A DNA stretch of 64,000 nt from Mesorhizobium_K sp040049215 (GCF_040049215.1 NZ_JBDZDN010000003.1:310001-374000); one strand, 5' to 3'. Shown: positions 8,222 to 17,286, numbered from the stretch's first letter. The notes: generated by a model from the letters alone, not told the origin. Program-made: numbers and translations.

Positions 8222-9409
8222 ATGAGCAATGCGTTCCTCAACCACATCTCCGCCGAACTGGAAGGGCTGAAGTCCGCCGGTCTCTACAAGTCGGAGCGCG
8301 TCATCACGTCGCCCCAGTCGGCCGAGATCAAGGTCGGCGGCCGCAAGCTGCTCAACTTCTGCGCCAACAACTATCTAGGCCTCGCCGACAGCGAAGAACT
8401 TCGCGACGCCGCCAAGGCGGCGCTCGACCGCTACGGCTACGGCATGGCGTCGGTTCGCTTCATCTGCGGCACGCAGGAGGAGCACAAGCAGCTGGAAGCG
8501 CGGATTTCGGCTTTCCTCGGCATGGAGGACACGATCCTCTACGGTTCCTGCTTCGACGCCAATGGCGGCCTGTTCGAGACGTTGCTCGGCGAAGAGGACG
8601 CCGTCATCTCCGACGCGCTGAACCATGCTTCGATCATCGACGGGGTTAGGCTGTCGAAGGCAAAGCGATTGCGCTACGCCAACAACGACATGGCCGACCT
8701 GGAGGCCAGGCTGAAGGAAGCGCGGGACAGCCGCTTCAGGCTGATCGCGACCGACGGCGTCTTCTCCATGGACGGCATCATCGCCGACCTCAGGGGCGTC
8801 TGCGACCTGGCCGAAAAATACAACGCGATGGTGATGGTCGACGACAGCCACGCGGTCGGCTTCGTGGGCAAGCATGGCCGCGGCTCGGCCGAGCATTGCG
8901 GCGTCGAGGGCAGGGTGGATATCATCACCGGCACGCTCGGCAAGGCGCTCGGCGGCGCGTCGGGCGGCTACACGTCAGGCAAACGGCAGGTGGTCGACTG
9001 GCTGCGCCAGCGCTCGCGGCCTTATCTGTTTTCCAACACGCTGATGCCGGCGATTGCGGGAGCCTCGCTGAAAGTCTTCGACATGATCGATGAGGGCGAC
9101 GCGCTGCGGGAACGCCTATATGAGAATGCGGCGCGGTTCCGCGCGGGCATGACCAGGCTCGGATTCAAACTGGCAGGCGCAGACCACCCGATCATACCGG
9201 TGATGCTGGGCGACGCCGCGCTGGCGCAGGAGATGGCTCAAAAGATGCTGGAGCGCGGCATCTATGTGATCGGCTTTTCCTTCCCCGTCGTGCCGAAGGG
9301 CCAGGCGAGGATCCGGACCCAGATGTCGGCGGCGCATTCGCCTGAAGATATCGACCGGGCGATCGAGGCGTTCGGCGCGGTGGGGCGGGAATTGAAAGTC
9401 ATCTCCTGA
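8222..9409 (+). CDS. kbl: Glycine C-acetyltransferase (2-amino-3-ketobutyrate CoA ligase)
   Basis: The 395-residue PLP enzyme of the alpha-oxoamine synthase family cleaves 2-amino-3-ketobutyrate with CoA into glycine and acetyl-CoA, the second step of threonine breakdown. Visible hallmarks are NFCANNYLGLA at the N-terminus, GTQEEHKQLEARISAFLG, MVDDSHAVGFVGKHGRG and the PLP-lysine segment ITGTLGKALGGASGGYTSG. The ATG at 8222 gives the usual family length and N-terminus (MSNAFLNHI). It is followed after 51 nt by tdh on the same strand, the classical kbl-tdh operon. Confidence 0.96.
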   Translation: MSNAFLNHISAELEGLKSAGLYKSERVITSPQSAEIKVGGRKLLNFCANNYLGLADSEELRDAAKAALDRYGYGMASVRFICGTQEEHKQLEARISAFLGMEDTILYGSCFDANGGLFETLLGEEDAVISDALNHASIIDGVRLSKAKRLRYANNDMADLEARLKEARDSRFRLIATDGVFSMDGIIADLRGVCDLAEKYNAMVMVDDSHAVGFVGKHGRGSAEHCGVEGRVDIITGTLGKALGGASGGYTSGKRQVVDWLRQRSRPYLFSNTLMPAIAGASLKVFDMIDEGDALRERLYENAARFRAGMTRLGFKLAGADHPIIPVMLGDAALAQEMAQKMLERGIYVIGFSFPVVPKGQARIRTQMSAAHSPEDIDRAIEAFGAVGRELKVIS

Positions 9410-9460
9410 CCCTGCGGGCGAGAAAACGATCCCGAATCAAGAGATTCAAGGAACAAAAGA

Positions 9461-10495
9461 ATGTCCAACATGATGCGGGCGCTCGTGAAGTCCCGGCCCG
9501 AACCTGGCATCTGGATGGAACAGGTCCCGGTGCCCGAGATTGGCCCGAACGACGTGCTCATCAAGGTGAGAAAAACCGCGATTTGCGGCACCGACGTGCA
9601 TATCTACAACTGGGACCAGTGGGCGCAGAAAACGGTGCCGGTGCCGATGGTGACCGGCCACGAGTTCGTCGGCACGGTTGCGGACTTCGGCGCGGCGGTC
9701 ACCGAATACAAGGTCGGCCAGCGCGTTTCCGGCGAAGGGCACATCGTCTGCGGCCATTGCCGCAACTGCCGCGCGGGCCGGGGGCATCTGTGCCGCAATA
9801 CGCTCGGCGTCGGCGTCAACCGGCCGGGCGCGTTCGGCGAGTATCTCGCGATCCCGCAGCACAACGTCGTGCCGATCCCCGACGACATCCCCGACGAGAT
9901 TGCGGCGATCTTCGATCCGCTCGGCAATGCCGTGCATACGGCGCTGTCGTTCGATCTGGTCGGCGAGGATGTGCTCGTCACCGGCGCCGGGCCGATCGGC
10001 ATCATGGGCGCGCTGGTGGCGCAGGTCGTGGGCGCGCGAAAGGTGGTCATCACCGACATCAACCCGGTGCGGCTGGCGCTCGCCAGGAAGCTAGGCGTGC
10101 ATCACGTCGTCGACGCCTCGAAGGAAAAGCTGCGCGACGTGATGCGCGAGGAGGGCATGCGCGAGGGTTTCGATGTCGGCCTCGAAATGTCGGGCTCGGC
10201 CAACGCCTTCCGCGACATGATCGACACCATGAACAATGGCGGCAAGATTGCAATTCTGGGCATCGCGCCGACCGGCTTCGAGATCGACTGGAACAAGGTC
10301 ATCTTCAAGATGCTCACCCTGAAGGGCATCTACGGCCGCGAGATGTTCGAGACCTGGTACAAGATGATCGCGCTGGTGCAGGGGCCGCTCGACGTCTCGG
10401 GGCTGATCACCCACCGCATCGGCGTCGACGACTACATTTCCGGCTTCGAGGCGATGAAGTCAGGCAATTCCGGCAAGGTCGTGATGGATTGGTAG
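9461..10495 (+). CDS. tdh: L-threonine 3-dehydrogenase
   Basis: The 344-residue zinc-dependent medium-chain dehydrogenase oxidises L-threonine to 2-amino-3-ketobutyrate with NAD+, feeding Kbl. The catalytic-zinc Cys is in KTAICGTDVHIYNWDQW, the GHE motif in VTGHEFVGTV, the structural-zinc cysteines in CGHCRNCRAGRGHLC and the nucleotide-binding loop in VTGAGPIGIMGA. Length is exactly that of bacterial Tdh. AAGGA about 9 nt before the ATG supports this start. It lies downstream of kbl in the same unit. Confidence 0.96.
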   Translation: MSNMMRALVKSRPEPGIWMEQVPVPEIGPNDVLIKVRKTAICGTDVHIYNWDQWAQKTVPVPMVTGHEFVGTVADFGAAVTEYKVGQRVSGEGHIVCGHCRNCRAGRGHLCRNTLGVGVNRPGAFGEYLAIPQHNVVPIPDDIPDEIAAIFDPLGNAVHTALSFDLVGEDVLVTGAGPIGIMGALVAQVVGARKVVITDINPVRLALARKLGVHHVVDASKEKLRDVMREEGMREGFDVGLEMSGSANAFRDMIDTMNNGGKIAILGIAPTGFEIDWNKVIFKMLTLKGIYGREMFETWYKMIALVQGPLDVSGLITHRIGVDDYISGFEAMKSGNSGKVVMDW

Positions 10496-10595
10496 GCGCC
10501 GAGCCCTTTCCATAGGGACGATGGCTTGACGGCAGGCCGCAATACCCCTGTTGTGCTCGCAGGCGGGAGGAAGCCGCACAACCGGGAGGAACTGC

Positions 10596-11609
10596 ATGAA
10601 GCTGGCGACGCTCAAGAACGGTGCGCGCGACGGGAAACTGGTCGTGGTCTCGCGCGACCTCACGCGTTTCACCGACGCATCCTTCCTGGCTCAGACCCTG
10701 CAAGCCGCGCTCGACGACTGGCAGCGCATAGCGCCGCATCTGGCGACGCTCGCCGAATCGCTCGAAACCGGCTCCGTTCCTTCGTCACGCTTCCACGAGC
10801 ACGACGCCCATTCGCCGCTGCCGCGCGCCTATCAATGGGCGGACGGCTCGGCCTATCTCAATCATGTCGAACTGGTCAGGAAGTCGCGCGGTTCTGAGAT
10901 GCCGGCGAACGTCGAGACCGATCCGCTGATGTACCAGGGCGGCTCGGACGCCTTCCTGGCTCCGCGCGATCCGATCCTGCTGGCGGACGAAGCCTGGGGC
11001 GCTGACGTCGAGGGCGAGGTCGCGGTGATCGTCGACGACGTGCCGATGGGTGCGACCGCGAAGCAGGCGAGGGGGGCGATCCGGCTCGTCATGCTGGTCA
11101 ACGACGTGAGCCTGAGGGGCCTGGCCGCGGCCGAACTCGCCAAGGGTTTCGGCTTCTTTCAGTCGAAGCCGTCCTCGGCGTTTTCGCCTGTCGCGGTGAC
11201 CCCGGACGAGCTCGGGGACGCATGGGACGGCGCAAAGCTCGCCCTGCCGCTCCACGTCGATCTCAACGGCAAACCGCTCGGGCGGGCAAATGCCGGCGAG
11301 ATGCATTTCGACTTCGGCCAGCTCGTTGCCCATGCGGCAAGGACCCGGCCGCTGGCGGCCGGCACGGTCGTCGGCTCCGGCACGGTATCCAACAAGCTCG
11401 ATGGCGGCCATGGCAAGCCCGTTTCGGCGGGTGGAGCAGGATATTCCTGCCTGGCGGAACTGCGGATGGTCGAGGCATTGGAAAGCGGCGGCAAGGCGAA
11501 AACGCCGTTGCTGCGCTTCGGCGACACCGTGCGCATCGAGATGAAGGACGCGGGCGGCCACTCGATCTTCGGCGCGATCGAGCAGACCGTCGAGAAATAC
11601 GAGCGCTGA
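10596..11609 (+). CDS. Fumarylacetoacetate hydrolase family protein
   Basis: The 337-residue product belongs to the FAH superfamily, which hydrolyses C-C bonds of 3-oxo acids using a metal and a Glu/Asp set. Characteristic stretches are LPRAYQWADGSAYLNHVELV, DVEGEVAVIVDDVPMG, LVMLVNDVSLRG, GFGFFQSKPSSAFSPVAVTP and VGSGTVSNK. These match the short bacterial fumarylacetoacetases of tyrosine breakdown (fumarylacetoacetate to fumarate plus acetoacetate), although no hmgA or maiA lies nearby. The start at 10596 follows a GGGAGGA site. A 22-nt gap separates it from the SDR gene downstream, suggesting co-transcription. Confidence 0.85.
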   Translation: MKLATLKNGARDGKLVVVSRDLTRFTDASFLAQTLQAALDDWQRIAPHLATLAESLETGSVPSSRFHEHDAHSPLPRAYQWADGSAYLNHVELVRKSRGSEMPANVETDPLMYQGGSDAFLAPRDPILLADEAWGADVEGEVAVIVDDVPMGATAKQARGAIRLVMLVNDVSLRGLAAAELAKGFGFFQSKPSSAFSPVAVTPDELGDAWDGAKLALPLHVDLNGKPLGRANAGEMHFDFGQLVAHAARTRPLAAGTVVGSGTVSNKLDGGHGKPVSAGGAGYSCLAELRMVEALESGGKAKTPLLRFGDTVRIEMKDAGGHSIFGAIEQTVEKYER

Positions 11610-11631
11610 GACAGCGCGCCGGGGACCACGC

Positions 11632-12402
11632 ATGGTCGGGAGACTGGAAGGAAAGGTGGCGCTCGTCGTCGGGGCCGCGCGAGGCATCGGCAAGGGTATC
11701 GCCGAGCGTTTCGCCGAGGAGGGCGCAAGGCTGGTGCTGGCCGACGCGCTGGCCGAGGCAGGCCAGGCAACCGCCGGCGAGTTAGATGCCCTGTTCCTTC
11801 GCACCGACATCTCGAAAATGGAGGACGCGGAGGCCGCGGTTGCGGTTGCCGTCGAGCGCTTCGGCCGCCTGGACATCATCGTACAGAACGCCGGCATCTA
11901 CCCCTGGCAGCTGATCGAGGACACCAGTCCCGACGACTGGGACCGCGTCATGGCGGTGAACCTGCGCGGCGCGTTCAACGGGGCGCGGGCCGCACTCGTG
12001 CCGATGAAGAAGCAGGGATCGGGCCGCATGCTCTTCACCTCGTCGATCACCGGGCCGCACGTCACCAGTCCGGGGCACGGCCACTACTCCGCGACGAAGG
12101 CCGGTATCAACGGCTTCATCCGATCCGCCGCGCTCGAATTTTCCGGCTACGGCATCACCGTCAACGGCATCGAGCCGGGCAACATATTGACCGAGGCGAT
12201 TTTGGAGCATCGCGACGCGGCGTTCATCAAGAGCATGGAGGACGCGATCCCGCTCGGGCGGCTGGGCAGCCCGCGCGACGTGGCCAACGCCTTCCTGTTC
12301 CTGGCCTCCGACGAGGCAGCCTACATCACCGGCACGACGATCGTGGTCGACGGCGGACAGCTCCTGCCCGAAGGGGCCGATTTCCGCATATTGCCGAAGT
12401 GA
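11632..12402 (+). CDS. SDR-family NAD(P)-dependent oxidoreductase
   Basis: The 256-residue classical short-chain dehydrogenase has the cofactor loop GAARGIGKG near residue 12, the NAG motif (VQNAGIYPW), the catalytic Ser in LFTSSITG, and Tyr/Lys in YSATKAG. A C-terminal ITGTTIVVDGGQ completes the fold. The substrate is unknown; it resembles polyol or 3-oxoacyl type dehydrogenases. It follows the fumarylacetoacetate hydrolase gene after 22 nt and probably shares its transcript, but that does not reveal the pathway. Confidence 0.9.
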   Translation: MVGRLEGKVALVVGAARGIGKGIAERFAEEGARLVLADALAEAGQATAGELDALFLRTDISKMEDAEAAVAVAVERFGRLDIIVQNAGIYPWQLIEDTSPDDWDRVMAVNLRGAFNGARAALVPMKKQGSGRMLFTSSITGPHVTSPGHGHYSATKAGINGFIRSAALEFSGYGITVNGIEPGNILTEAILEHRDAAFIKSMEDAIPLGRLGSPRDVANAFLFLASDEAAYITGTTIVVDGGQLLPEGADFRILPK

Positions 12403-12462
12403 GTCGGCACGTCGTTTTGAGGCACTTCTCGTTGGAAGCGCCGACCGGGTTCCCCAACTGAT

Positions 12463-13260
12463 TCAGGACCTCGCCGCGGCGATCGTCGCGGCCACGAGGT
12501 CCCGGTCGGTCACCGTGTTGCGGTATTCGCGGTCGAGATCGGCGCCTCCCATGCCGACGCGGGGATTGCGATAGTCCATGCCGCTTGGAACGTCCTTCAA
12601 GGCGGCAAAATGTAGTTCGGTGAGCCCGGTCGCCCGGCGGACCCCGGATATCGTTTCCGGTGCCAGCGCGCCGCAGCCGAGGATGATGATGCGGTCTCCG
12701 GCCTGCTTGACCAGCTCGGCCAGCAGCGGCGCGCCCTCGACCGCCGTGTCGCGCTGGCCGCTGGTCAGCACGCGCCCGACCCCGCAGCGGATCAGTGCCT
12801 CCAGTGCTTCGACCGGATCACGGGTCATGTCGAAGGCGCGGTGGCAGGTGACGGCGAGCGGACCGGCCGCTTCGACCAGTTCGGTCACGCGTGTTTCGTC
12901 GATCGAGCCGTCGGCGCTGAGGCAGCCTACAACGACGCCTGCGACGCCGAGCTCGCTGAGCGACTCGACATCGGCGAGCATGGAGCGGAATTCGGCGTCG
13001 CTGTAGAGAAAATCGCCGCCGCGTGGCCGCACGATGACGTGGAACGGCACGGTCGCCAGATCGAGCGCGCTGCGCACCGTGCCAAAACTCGGCGTGATGC
13101 CGCCTTCGACCAGGCTGGCGCAAAGCTCGACCCTGTCGGCGCCGACCTCCTGCGCGGCCAGCAGCCCGTCGATGCCTTCGACGCAGACCTCGATCAGGGG
13201 GTGGTTGGCAGGGGAAGAGGACAAGAGGCGGTCTCCATCGCAATTCGGAGTGCCTAGCAT
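12463..13260 (-). CDS. cutC: CutC-family protein
   Basis: The 265-residue TIM-barrel protein has the CutC signature: IEVCVEGIDGLLAAQEVGADRVELCASLVEGG, GVVVGCLSADGSID, VTCHRAFDMTRDP and LTSGQRDTAVEGAPLL. CutC was first described as a copper-homeostasis protein in E. coli, but its real biochemical role is disputed. The start is set at ATG 13260; homology begins about 20 residues later, so a further downstream start is possible. It is transcribed away from the cupin gene at 13421, leaving a 160-nt divergent promoter region. Confidence 0.85.
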   Translation of the reverse strand: MLGTPNCDGDRLLSSSPANHPLIEVCVEGIDGLLAAQEVGADRVELCASLVEGGITPSFGTVRSALDLATVPFHVIVRPRGGDFLYSDAEFRSMLADVESLSELGVAGVVVGCLSADGSIDETRVTELVEAAGPLAVTCHRAFDMTRDPVEALEALIRCGVGRVLTSGQRDTAVEGAPLLAELVKQAGDRIIILGCGALAPETISGVRRATGLTELHFAALKDVPSGMDYRNPRVGMGGADLDREYRNTVTDRDLVAATIAAARS

Positions 13261-13420
13261 CGGCTGCCCGGCAGGCCAAGCCGCAACGCGCGGCATGCGG
13301 TCCGTTCGAGCTGCGCCGATCACTGAGCCGCGTTCACCATCTTCGTGAAATCAAATCATTGGATTCACGGGTGAGGCCTGGAATATCCGTCGCCGCGTCT
13401 CAGGCGTATCGGAGGTCTCC

Positions 13421-13798
13421 ATGACGCACGTTCCTCAGCCGATCGTCGCCGGTCCAGGTTCGCCGGCGATCTCCGCGGCCGGTTCATCCTTCGTCATCCG
13501 CGAATGGACGATGCCCGGCCCTTACTATGTGCACGTGCATCATTCGGACGATGAAGCCTGGCACGTGCTCGAAGGCGTACTGCGCTTCAAGTTCCCGGAC
13601 AGGGAGGTCGATGCGCCTGCCGGGACGACGGTCTTCGTGCCGGCGGGCGTCGCGCATACCTACACTGTGGTCGAGCCGGCCCGATACCTCATCATCCTGA
13701 CGCCGAAGATCGACCGCCTGATCGGAAAACTGCTCGATCCTGCCGGCGTCGGCGATCTGCGCTCGACGCTCGGCGAGTTCGATACGGTGATTGTGTAG
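13421..13798 (+). CDS. Small cupin-domain protein
   Basis: The 125-residue single-domain cupin has HVHHSDDEAWHVLEGVLRF as motif 1 (His, His, Glu) and PAGVAHTYTVVEPARYLIIL as motif 2. It has no signal peptide or extra domain, so it is probably a cytoplasmic metal-binding enzyme or sensor of unknown substrate. It is divergent from cutC and convergent with the CdsA-like gene 31 nt away; neither clarifies its role. Confidence 0.8.
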   Translation: MTHVPQPIVAGPGSPAISAAGSSFVIREWTMPGPYYVHVHHSDDEAWHVLEGVLRFKFPDREVDAPAGTTVFVPAGVAHTYTVVEPARYLIILTPKIDRLIGKLLDPAGVGDLRSTLGEFDTVIV

Positions 13799-13829
13799 AC
13801 TTAGGGAGCGCCTGCCATCGTTGCAGCGC

Positions 13830-14759
13830 TCACGCCGTGAACCAGTAGCGCGTGACGTGGAAGAAGAGCGGTGCCGCGAAGGTGAGCGAATCGACCCGGT
13901 CGAGCACGCCGCCGTGGCCTTCGATGATGTAGCCCCAGTCCTTCGCCTTGAGGTCGCGCTTGATGGCCGACAGCACGAAGCCGCCGAAGAAGCCCGCCAC
14001 CACGATGACGGCGCTGACCGCCGCGGCCTGCAGCGGCGAGAACGGCGTCATGCGGTAGAGCAGCGTGCCTACGAGGATGGCGGAGAGGCCGCCGCCGACC
14101 AGGCCCTCGATGGTCTTCGACGGGCTGATGTTGGGCGAAAAGCGATGTTTGCCGATCAGCTTGCCCCAGACATACTGGAAGACGTCGCTGAGCTGCACGA
14201 CGATGATCAGGTAGACGATGAGCAGGGCGCTCGGCACGCCAGTTTCCAGCATCAGCAGCGCCGGCGCATGGCTGATCGAGAACACGGTGAGCATCAGCCC
14301 CCACTGCACCTTGGCGCTGCGCGCGAGGAACTCGTTGGTGTCGCCCATCAGCGTGGCGACCGCAGGCAGCAGCAGGAAGGCGTAGACCGGGATGAAGATC
14401 ACGAACATCCCGTACCATTCCGTGCCGAGCACGTAGTAGTGGTAGGGCAGCACGACGAAGAAGGAGAGAAAGAGCGCATAGTGGTCGCCGCGCCGCGACG
14501 GCGTCAGAGTCCAGAATTCGCGCAGCGCCATGAAGGACAGGATGGCGAAGAGCACGACCGTGGTCGTCGGCCCGAGCAGGATCGCGCCGCCGACGACCAG
14601 CACCATCACCCACCATGAGCGGGTGCGGGCATTGAGGTTGCGCACGGTGGCGATCGATTCAGGCTTGGTCGCGCGGCGCTCCAGCGCGTAGCCGACCAGC
14701 GAGGCGAGGGTCAGCAGCGCGACGATGCCGGCCAGGACGCCGAACAGGGTTTCCCTCAT
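13830..14759 (-). CDS. CdsA-like phosphatidate cytidylyltransferase
   Basis: The 309-residue polytopic membrane protein (eight or so hydrophobic helices) matches the CdsA family, which makes CDP-diacylglycerol from phosphatidate and CTP. The family signature is near the C-terminus: SPSKTIEGLVGGGLSA, followed by SAIKRDLKAKDWGYIIEGHGGVLDRVDSL, containing the conserved Lys-Arg, Lys-Asp and His-Gly-Gly-x-x-Asp-Arg-x-Asp residues. The ATG at 14759 overlaps the stop of the PlsC-like gene (ATGA). It is the last gene of a three-gene phospholipid module. This may be a second, non-housekeeping CdsA, as in E. coli YnbB; the housekeeping copy normally sits next to uppS and dxr, which are not here. Confidence 0.9.
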   Translation of the reverse strand: MRETLFGVLAGIVALLTLASLVGYALERRATKPESIATVRNLNARTRSWWVMVLVVGGAILLGPTTTVVLFAILSFMALREFWTLTPSRRGDHYALFLSFFVVLPYHYYVLGTEWYGMFVIFIPVYAFLLLPAVATLMGDTNEFLARSAKVQWGLMLTVFSISHAPALLMLETGVPSALLIVYLIIVVQLSDVFQYVWGKLIGKHRFSPNISPSKTIEGLVGGGLSAILVGTLLYRMTPFSPLQAAAVSAVIVVAGFFGGFVLSAIKRDLKAKDWGYIIEGHGGVLDRVDSLTFAAPLFFHVTRYWFTA

Positions 14760-15445
14760 GGGCGCACCGCCGGGCTTTGGTTCGATGCGGCAGGCGGCGT
14801 GGAAACGGGACGCGCCACATCGAGCGCTAGCACGGCCGCGCGCGCCCTGTGCAGGAACGCGGCCTTCTCCTCGCCGGGTTCGAGGCGCAGCGGCGCGCCG
14901 AAGCGCGCGGTGCAGGTGATCGGCACGGGCAGCATGCTTCCCTTGGGCAGGATGCGCCTGAGATTGTCGAGATAGACGGGGATGAGCTCGACATCCGGAA
15001 AACGCTGCGCCAGGCGAAAAATGCCGCTGCGGAACTCGGCCACCTCGTCGCCGTCCGCGCGCGTGCCTTCCGGGAAGATCAGGATCGACTGGCCCCGTTC
15101 CAGCAGGCGTTCGACCGGCGCCAGCGGGTTGGTGCCCGGCTCGGGTTTGCGGTCGATCAGCACCGCGCAGACCACTGTTTCCGCGATGAAGCGGTGGAGT
15201 TTCGTCTTGCCCCAGTAGTCGCGGGCCGCGACCGGGTGCGTGCGGCGGCGCACTTGCCAGGGCAGGGCGGCCATCACGGCGATGGTGTCGACATGGCTGC
15301 CATGATTGGCGAAATAGATTCGGCGGGTGGGTTTCGGCGTACAGCCCAGCCACTCGCTGCGTGCGCCGAGCAGGATACGCACCAGCGTGATCAGGAATCG
15401 CCGGGCAAGTGCCGTCGCTTCGGTTTTTGCAGCCGCCGCGTTCAT
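14756..15445 (-). CDS. PlsC-like 1-acyl-sn-glycerol-3-phosphate acyltransferase
   Basis: The 229-residue acyltransferase has the PlsC blocks: the catalytic H-x4-D as FANHGSHVDTIAVMAALP, the glycerophosphate-binding FPEGTRADGDEVAEFRSG, and LIPVYLDN. It should acylate the sn-2 position of lysophosphatidate or a related lysolipid. Its ATG (15445) overlaps the stop of the CDP-alcohol transferase gene by 4 nt, and its own stop overlaps the CdsA-like start by 4 nt, so the three are translationally coupled. The Pro/Ala-rich C-terminal tail is not part of the domain. Confidence 0.9.
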   Translation of the reverse strand: MNAAAAKTEATALARRFLITLVRILLGARSEWLGCTPKPTRRIYFANHGSHVDTIAVMAALPWQVRRRTHPVAARDYWGKTKLHRFIAETVVCAVLIDRKPEPGTNPLAPVERLLERGQSILIFPEGTRADGDEVAEFRSGIFRLAQRFPDVELIPVYLDNLRRILPKGSMLPVPITCTARFGAPLRLEPGEEKAAFLHRARAAVLALDVARPVSTPPAASNQSPAVRP

Positions 15446-16083
15446 GGATGGTCCGGCCCTTGCTTCAGCTTTCGGGCGATGGCGAGGGTGCGGGTGACGC
15501 AGGTGACGAGCGACCCGGCCGCGACGACGGCTCCCGTGACGAGCAGCGGCCAAATGCCGGCTGAGAACAACGACAGCACGGCCTGGGCGGCGAGACCGGC
15601 GGTGAGCGCCGCCATGCGCCGCTGCTTGGCCATGACGCCGCTGAAATCCTGCGCCAGCCCGAGCGAACCACCAAAGACGCGGACATAGGCGGTGAGCGCG
15701 GCAAGCAGGGCGCTGGCCCAGCCGAGCCACGGCATACCGGCGGCATAGCCCAGCGGCACCAGGAAGAGCGTGTCGGCGATGCGGTCGGGAAATTCGTTGT
15801 AGATCGCGCCGACGCTCGACTTGCGGCCGCCTTCGATCGCCACCATGCCGTCGAGGAGATTGCAGGCGAGGCGAAGCTGGACGCAGGCGGCTGCAGCCAG
15901 CCATGCGAGCCAGTGCCCGCCCTCGAAGATGAGCAGCCCGCCGAGCGCGGCGAACAGCATGGACGTCACCGAGATCGCGTTCGGCGACACGCCCTTTCGC
16001 GCCAGCCAGGCGCTCGACGCTATTGCCCACGCGGATGATCGCGCCGCGATCGGGCGGCGCGCAGTCTCTTCATGCAATGTCAT
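15442..16083 (-). CDS. CDP-alcohol phosphatidyltransferase family protein with variant active-site motif
   Basis: The 213-residue membrane protein (about five or six helices) belongs to the CDP-alcohol phosphotransferases, which swap CMP on CDP-diacylglycerol for an alcohol. The usual motif is D-x2-DG-x2-AR-x8-G-x3-D-x3-D. Here it begins NLLDGMVAIEGG and ends GAIYNEFPD, so Asp1, the Arg and the third Asp are replaced by Asn, Ile and Asn, while a further Asp follows at D-R-I-A-D. This looks like a subfamily with altered chemistry or alcohol; the alcohol cannot be inferred. Start chosen at ATG 16083 behind AGGGGG; ATG 16113 is possible. First gene of the coupled phospholipid module. Confidence 0.8.
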   Translation of the reverse strand: MTLHEETARRPIAARSSAWAIASSAWLARKGVSPNAISVTSMLFAALGGLLIFEGGHWLAWLAAAACVQLRLACNLLDGMVAIEGGRKSSVGAIYNEFPDRIADTLFLVPLGYAAGMPWLGWASALLAALTAYVRVFGGSLGLAQDFSGVMAKQRRMAALTAGLAAQAVLSLFSAGIWPLLVTGAVVAAGSLVTCVTRTLAIARKLKQGPDHP

Positions 16084-16208
16084 CAAGCCCCCTTGCTGCG
16101 GCGACGCTATCATATGGGCGAGCGCGGCTGAACTGGGAGCAGGGCGCCGGCAGGCGCTTTCAACGCATGTTTCATGCGCCTGTCATGCGACGCGGCTAAC
16201 CCGTGCGC

Positions 16209-17177
16209 ATGCTGCCTCGGCGAAAATCCGATTCTCGTTTCACCGAACTGTCCTATGCGAGCGCCGCCGATCCGCGGCTGTAGCGCTGGTTCATCCGCTC
16301 CGTGGAAGGTCTGTCGGGCAGGGACCGCTATGCCGCGATCTACGATCTGTGGCGCAAAAGCATCGCGCCGACCGGCGATCGCATCTTCGGGCAGATGCTC
16401 GATCTTGTCGGCATCGGCGTCAATGCGATCGGGCAATGGCCGCCGGCCGGCCTGCGGGACACGCCGAACACGCCGCTGGTGATCGTCGCGAACCATCCGT
16501 TCGGGATTGGCGACGGCATCGCCATCCTGTCGCTCGCCGAGCGGCTGGGCCGGCCTTTCCGCGTGATGATTGCGTCGGAACTCCTGAAGATCAAGGAGAT
16601 GGAGCCCTATTCGCTGCCGGTCGATTTTTCCGGCACCAAGGAGGCGCTGAAGAACAATCTCGCCATCCGCCACGAGGCGGTTCGGCTGCTCAAATCCGGC
16701 ACCACCATCGTCGTCTTTCCGGCGGGCGGAGTGGCGACCGCGCCGCGCGGCTTCGGCGCGGCCGAGGACCTGCCCTGGAAGATGTTTCCTGCCAAGCTCA
16801 TCCAGGAGGCCAGGGCGTCGGTCGTGCCGATGCATTTCTCAGGCCAGAACGGGCGGCTCTTCCACATCGTCAGCGGGCCGATGAACCTGTTGGAGCGGGA
16901 AGGGCGGCTGGCCAGAATGGTCGGCAAGGTGTCGCTGACGTTGAGGCTTTCGATGCTGGTGCGCGAGTTCGCGCGGCTGTCCGACAAGACGATCGACGTG
17001 CGCATAGGGCGGACGCTCGCATGGGACGAACTCGAACCCATGCGAGACCGCAAGGCTCTGCTCGGCGAATTGAAGCGGGCGGTGTTCGAACTGGCGCCGG
17101 CGGCGATGCCCAGGCGTCGCATCGCGGTGCGCTTCAAGCTGCGCGGTCGCGAAGCCGCGAAGGCAGCCCGATTGTGA
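16209..17177 (+). pseudogene. Lysophospholipid acyltransferase family gene with an in-frame amber codon near its start
   Basis: From ATG 16209 the frame gives 24 residues (MLPRRKSDSRFTELSYAS...), meets TAG at 16281-16283, and continues in the same frame without a break as RWFIRSVEGLSGRDRYAAIYD to the stop at 17177. The downstream part has acyltransferase motifs: the VIVANHPFGIGDGIAIL block (His-x4-Asp), MIASELLKIKEMEPYSLP, VVFPAGGVATAPRGFG and VVPMHFSGQNGRL. The peptide before the amber reads like the natural N-terminus, so a Lys or similar codon probably mutated to TAG. Translation could restart at GTG 16302 (291 residues, no clear ribosome-binding site) and yield an N-terminally shortened enzyme. 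It is divergent from the phospholipid module and probably functionally linked to it. Confidence 0.7.
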
Positions 17178-17286
17178 CAGAGAGCCTACCCTGATCGACG
17201 TGCCTCCGTCAGCCCCGTCGCCTTAATGTGATTTGCAAGCGTCGAGGCGTTCGCCCACTGTTCTGCCGTTGTTGCCGAGGCGGCCG

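Noticed and set aside
9583..10515. A 310-codon frame overlapping tdh on the same strand
   Set aside because: Arg/Gly-rich shadow of tdh in another frame; tdh has all family motifs.
16281..16283. Amber codon considered as a pyrrolysine codon
   Set aside because: The protein is an acyltransferase, not a methylamine methyltransferase, and no pylT or pylS gene is seen.
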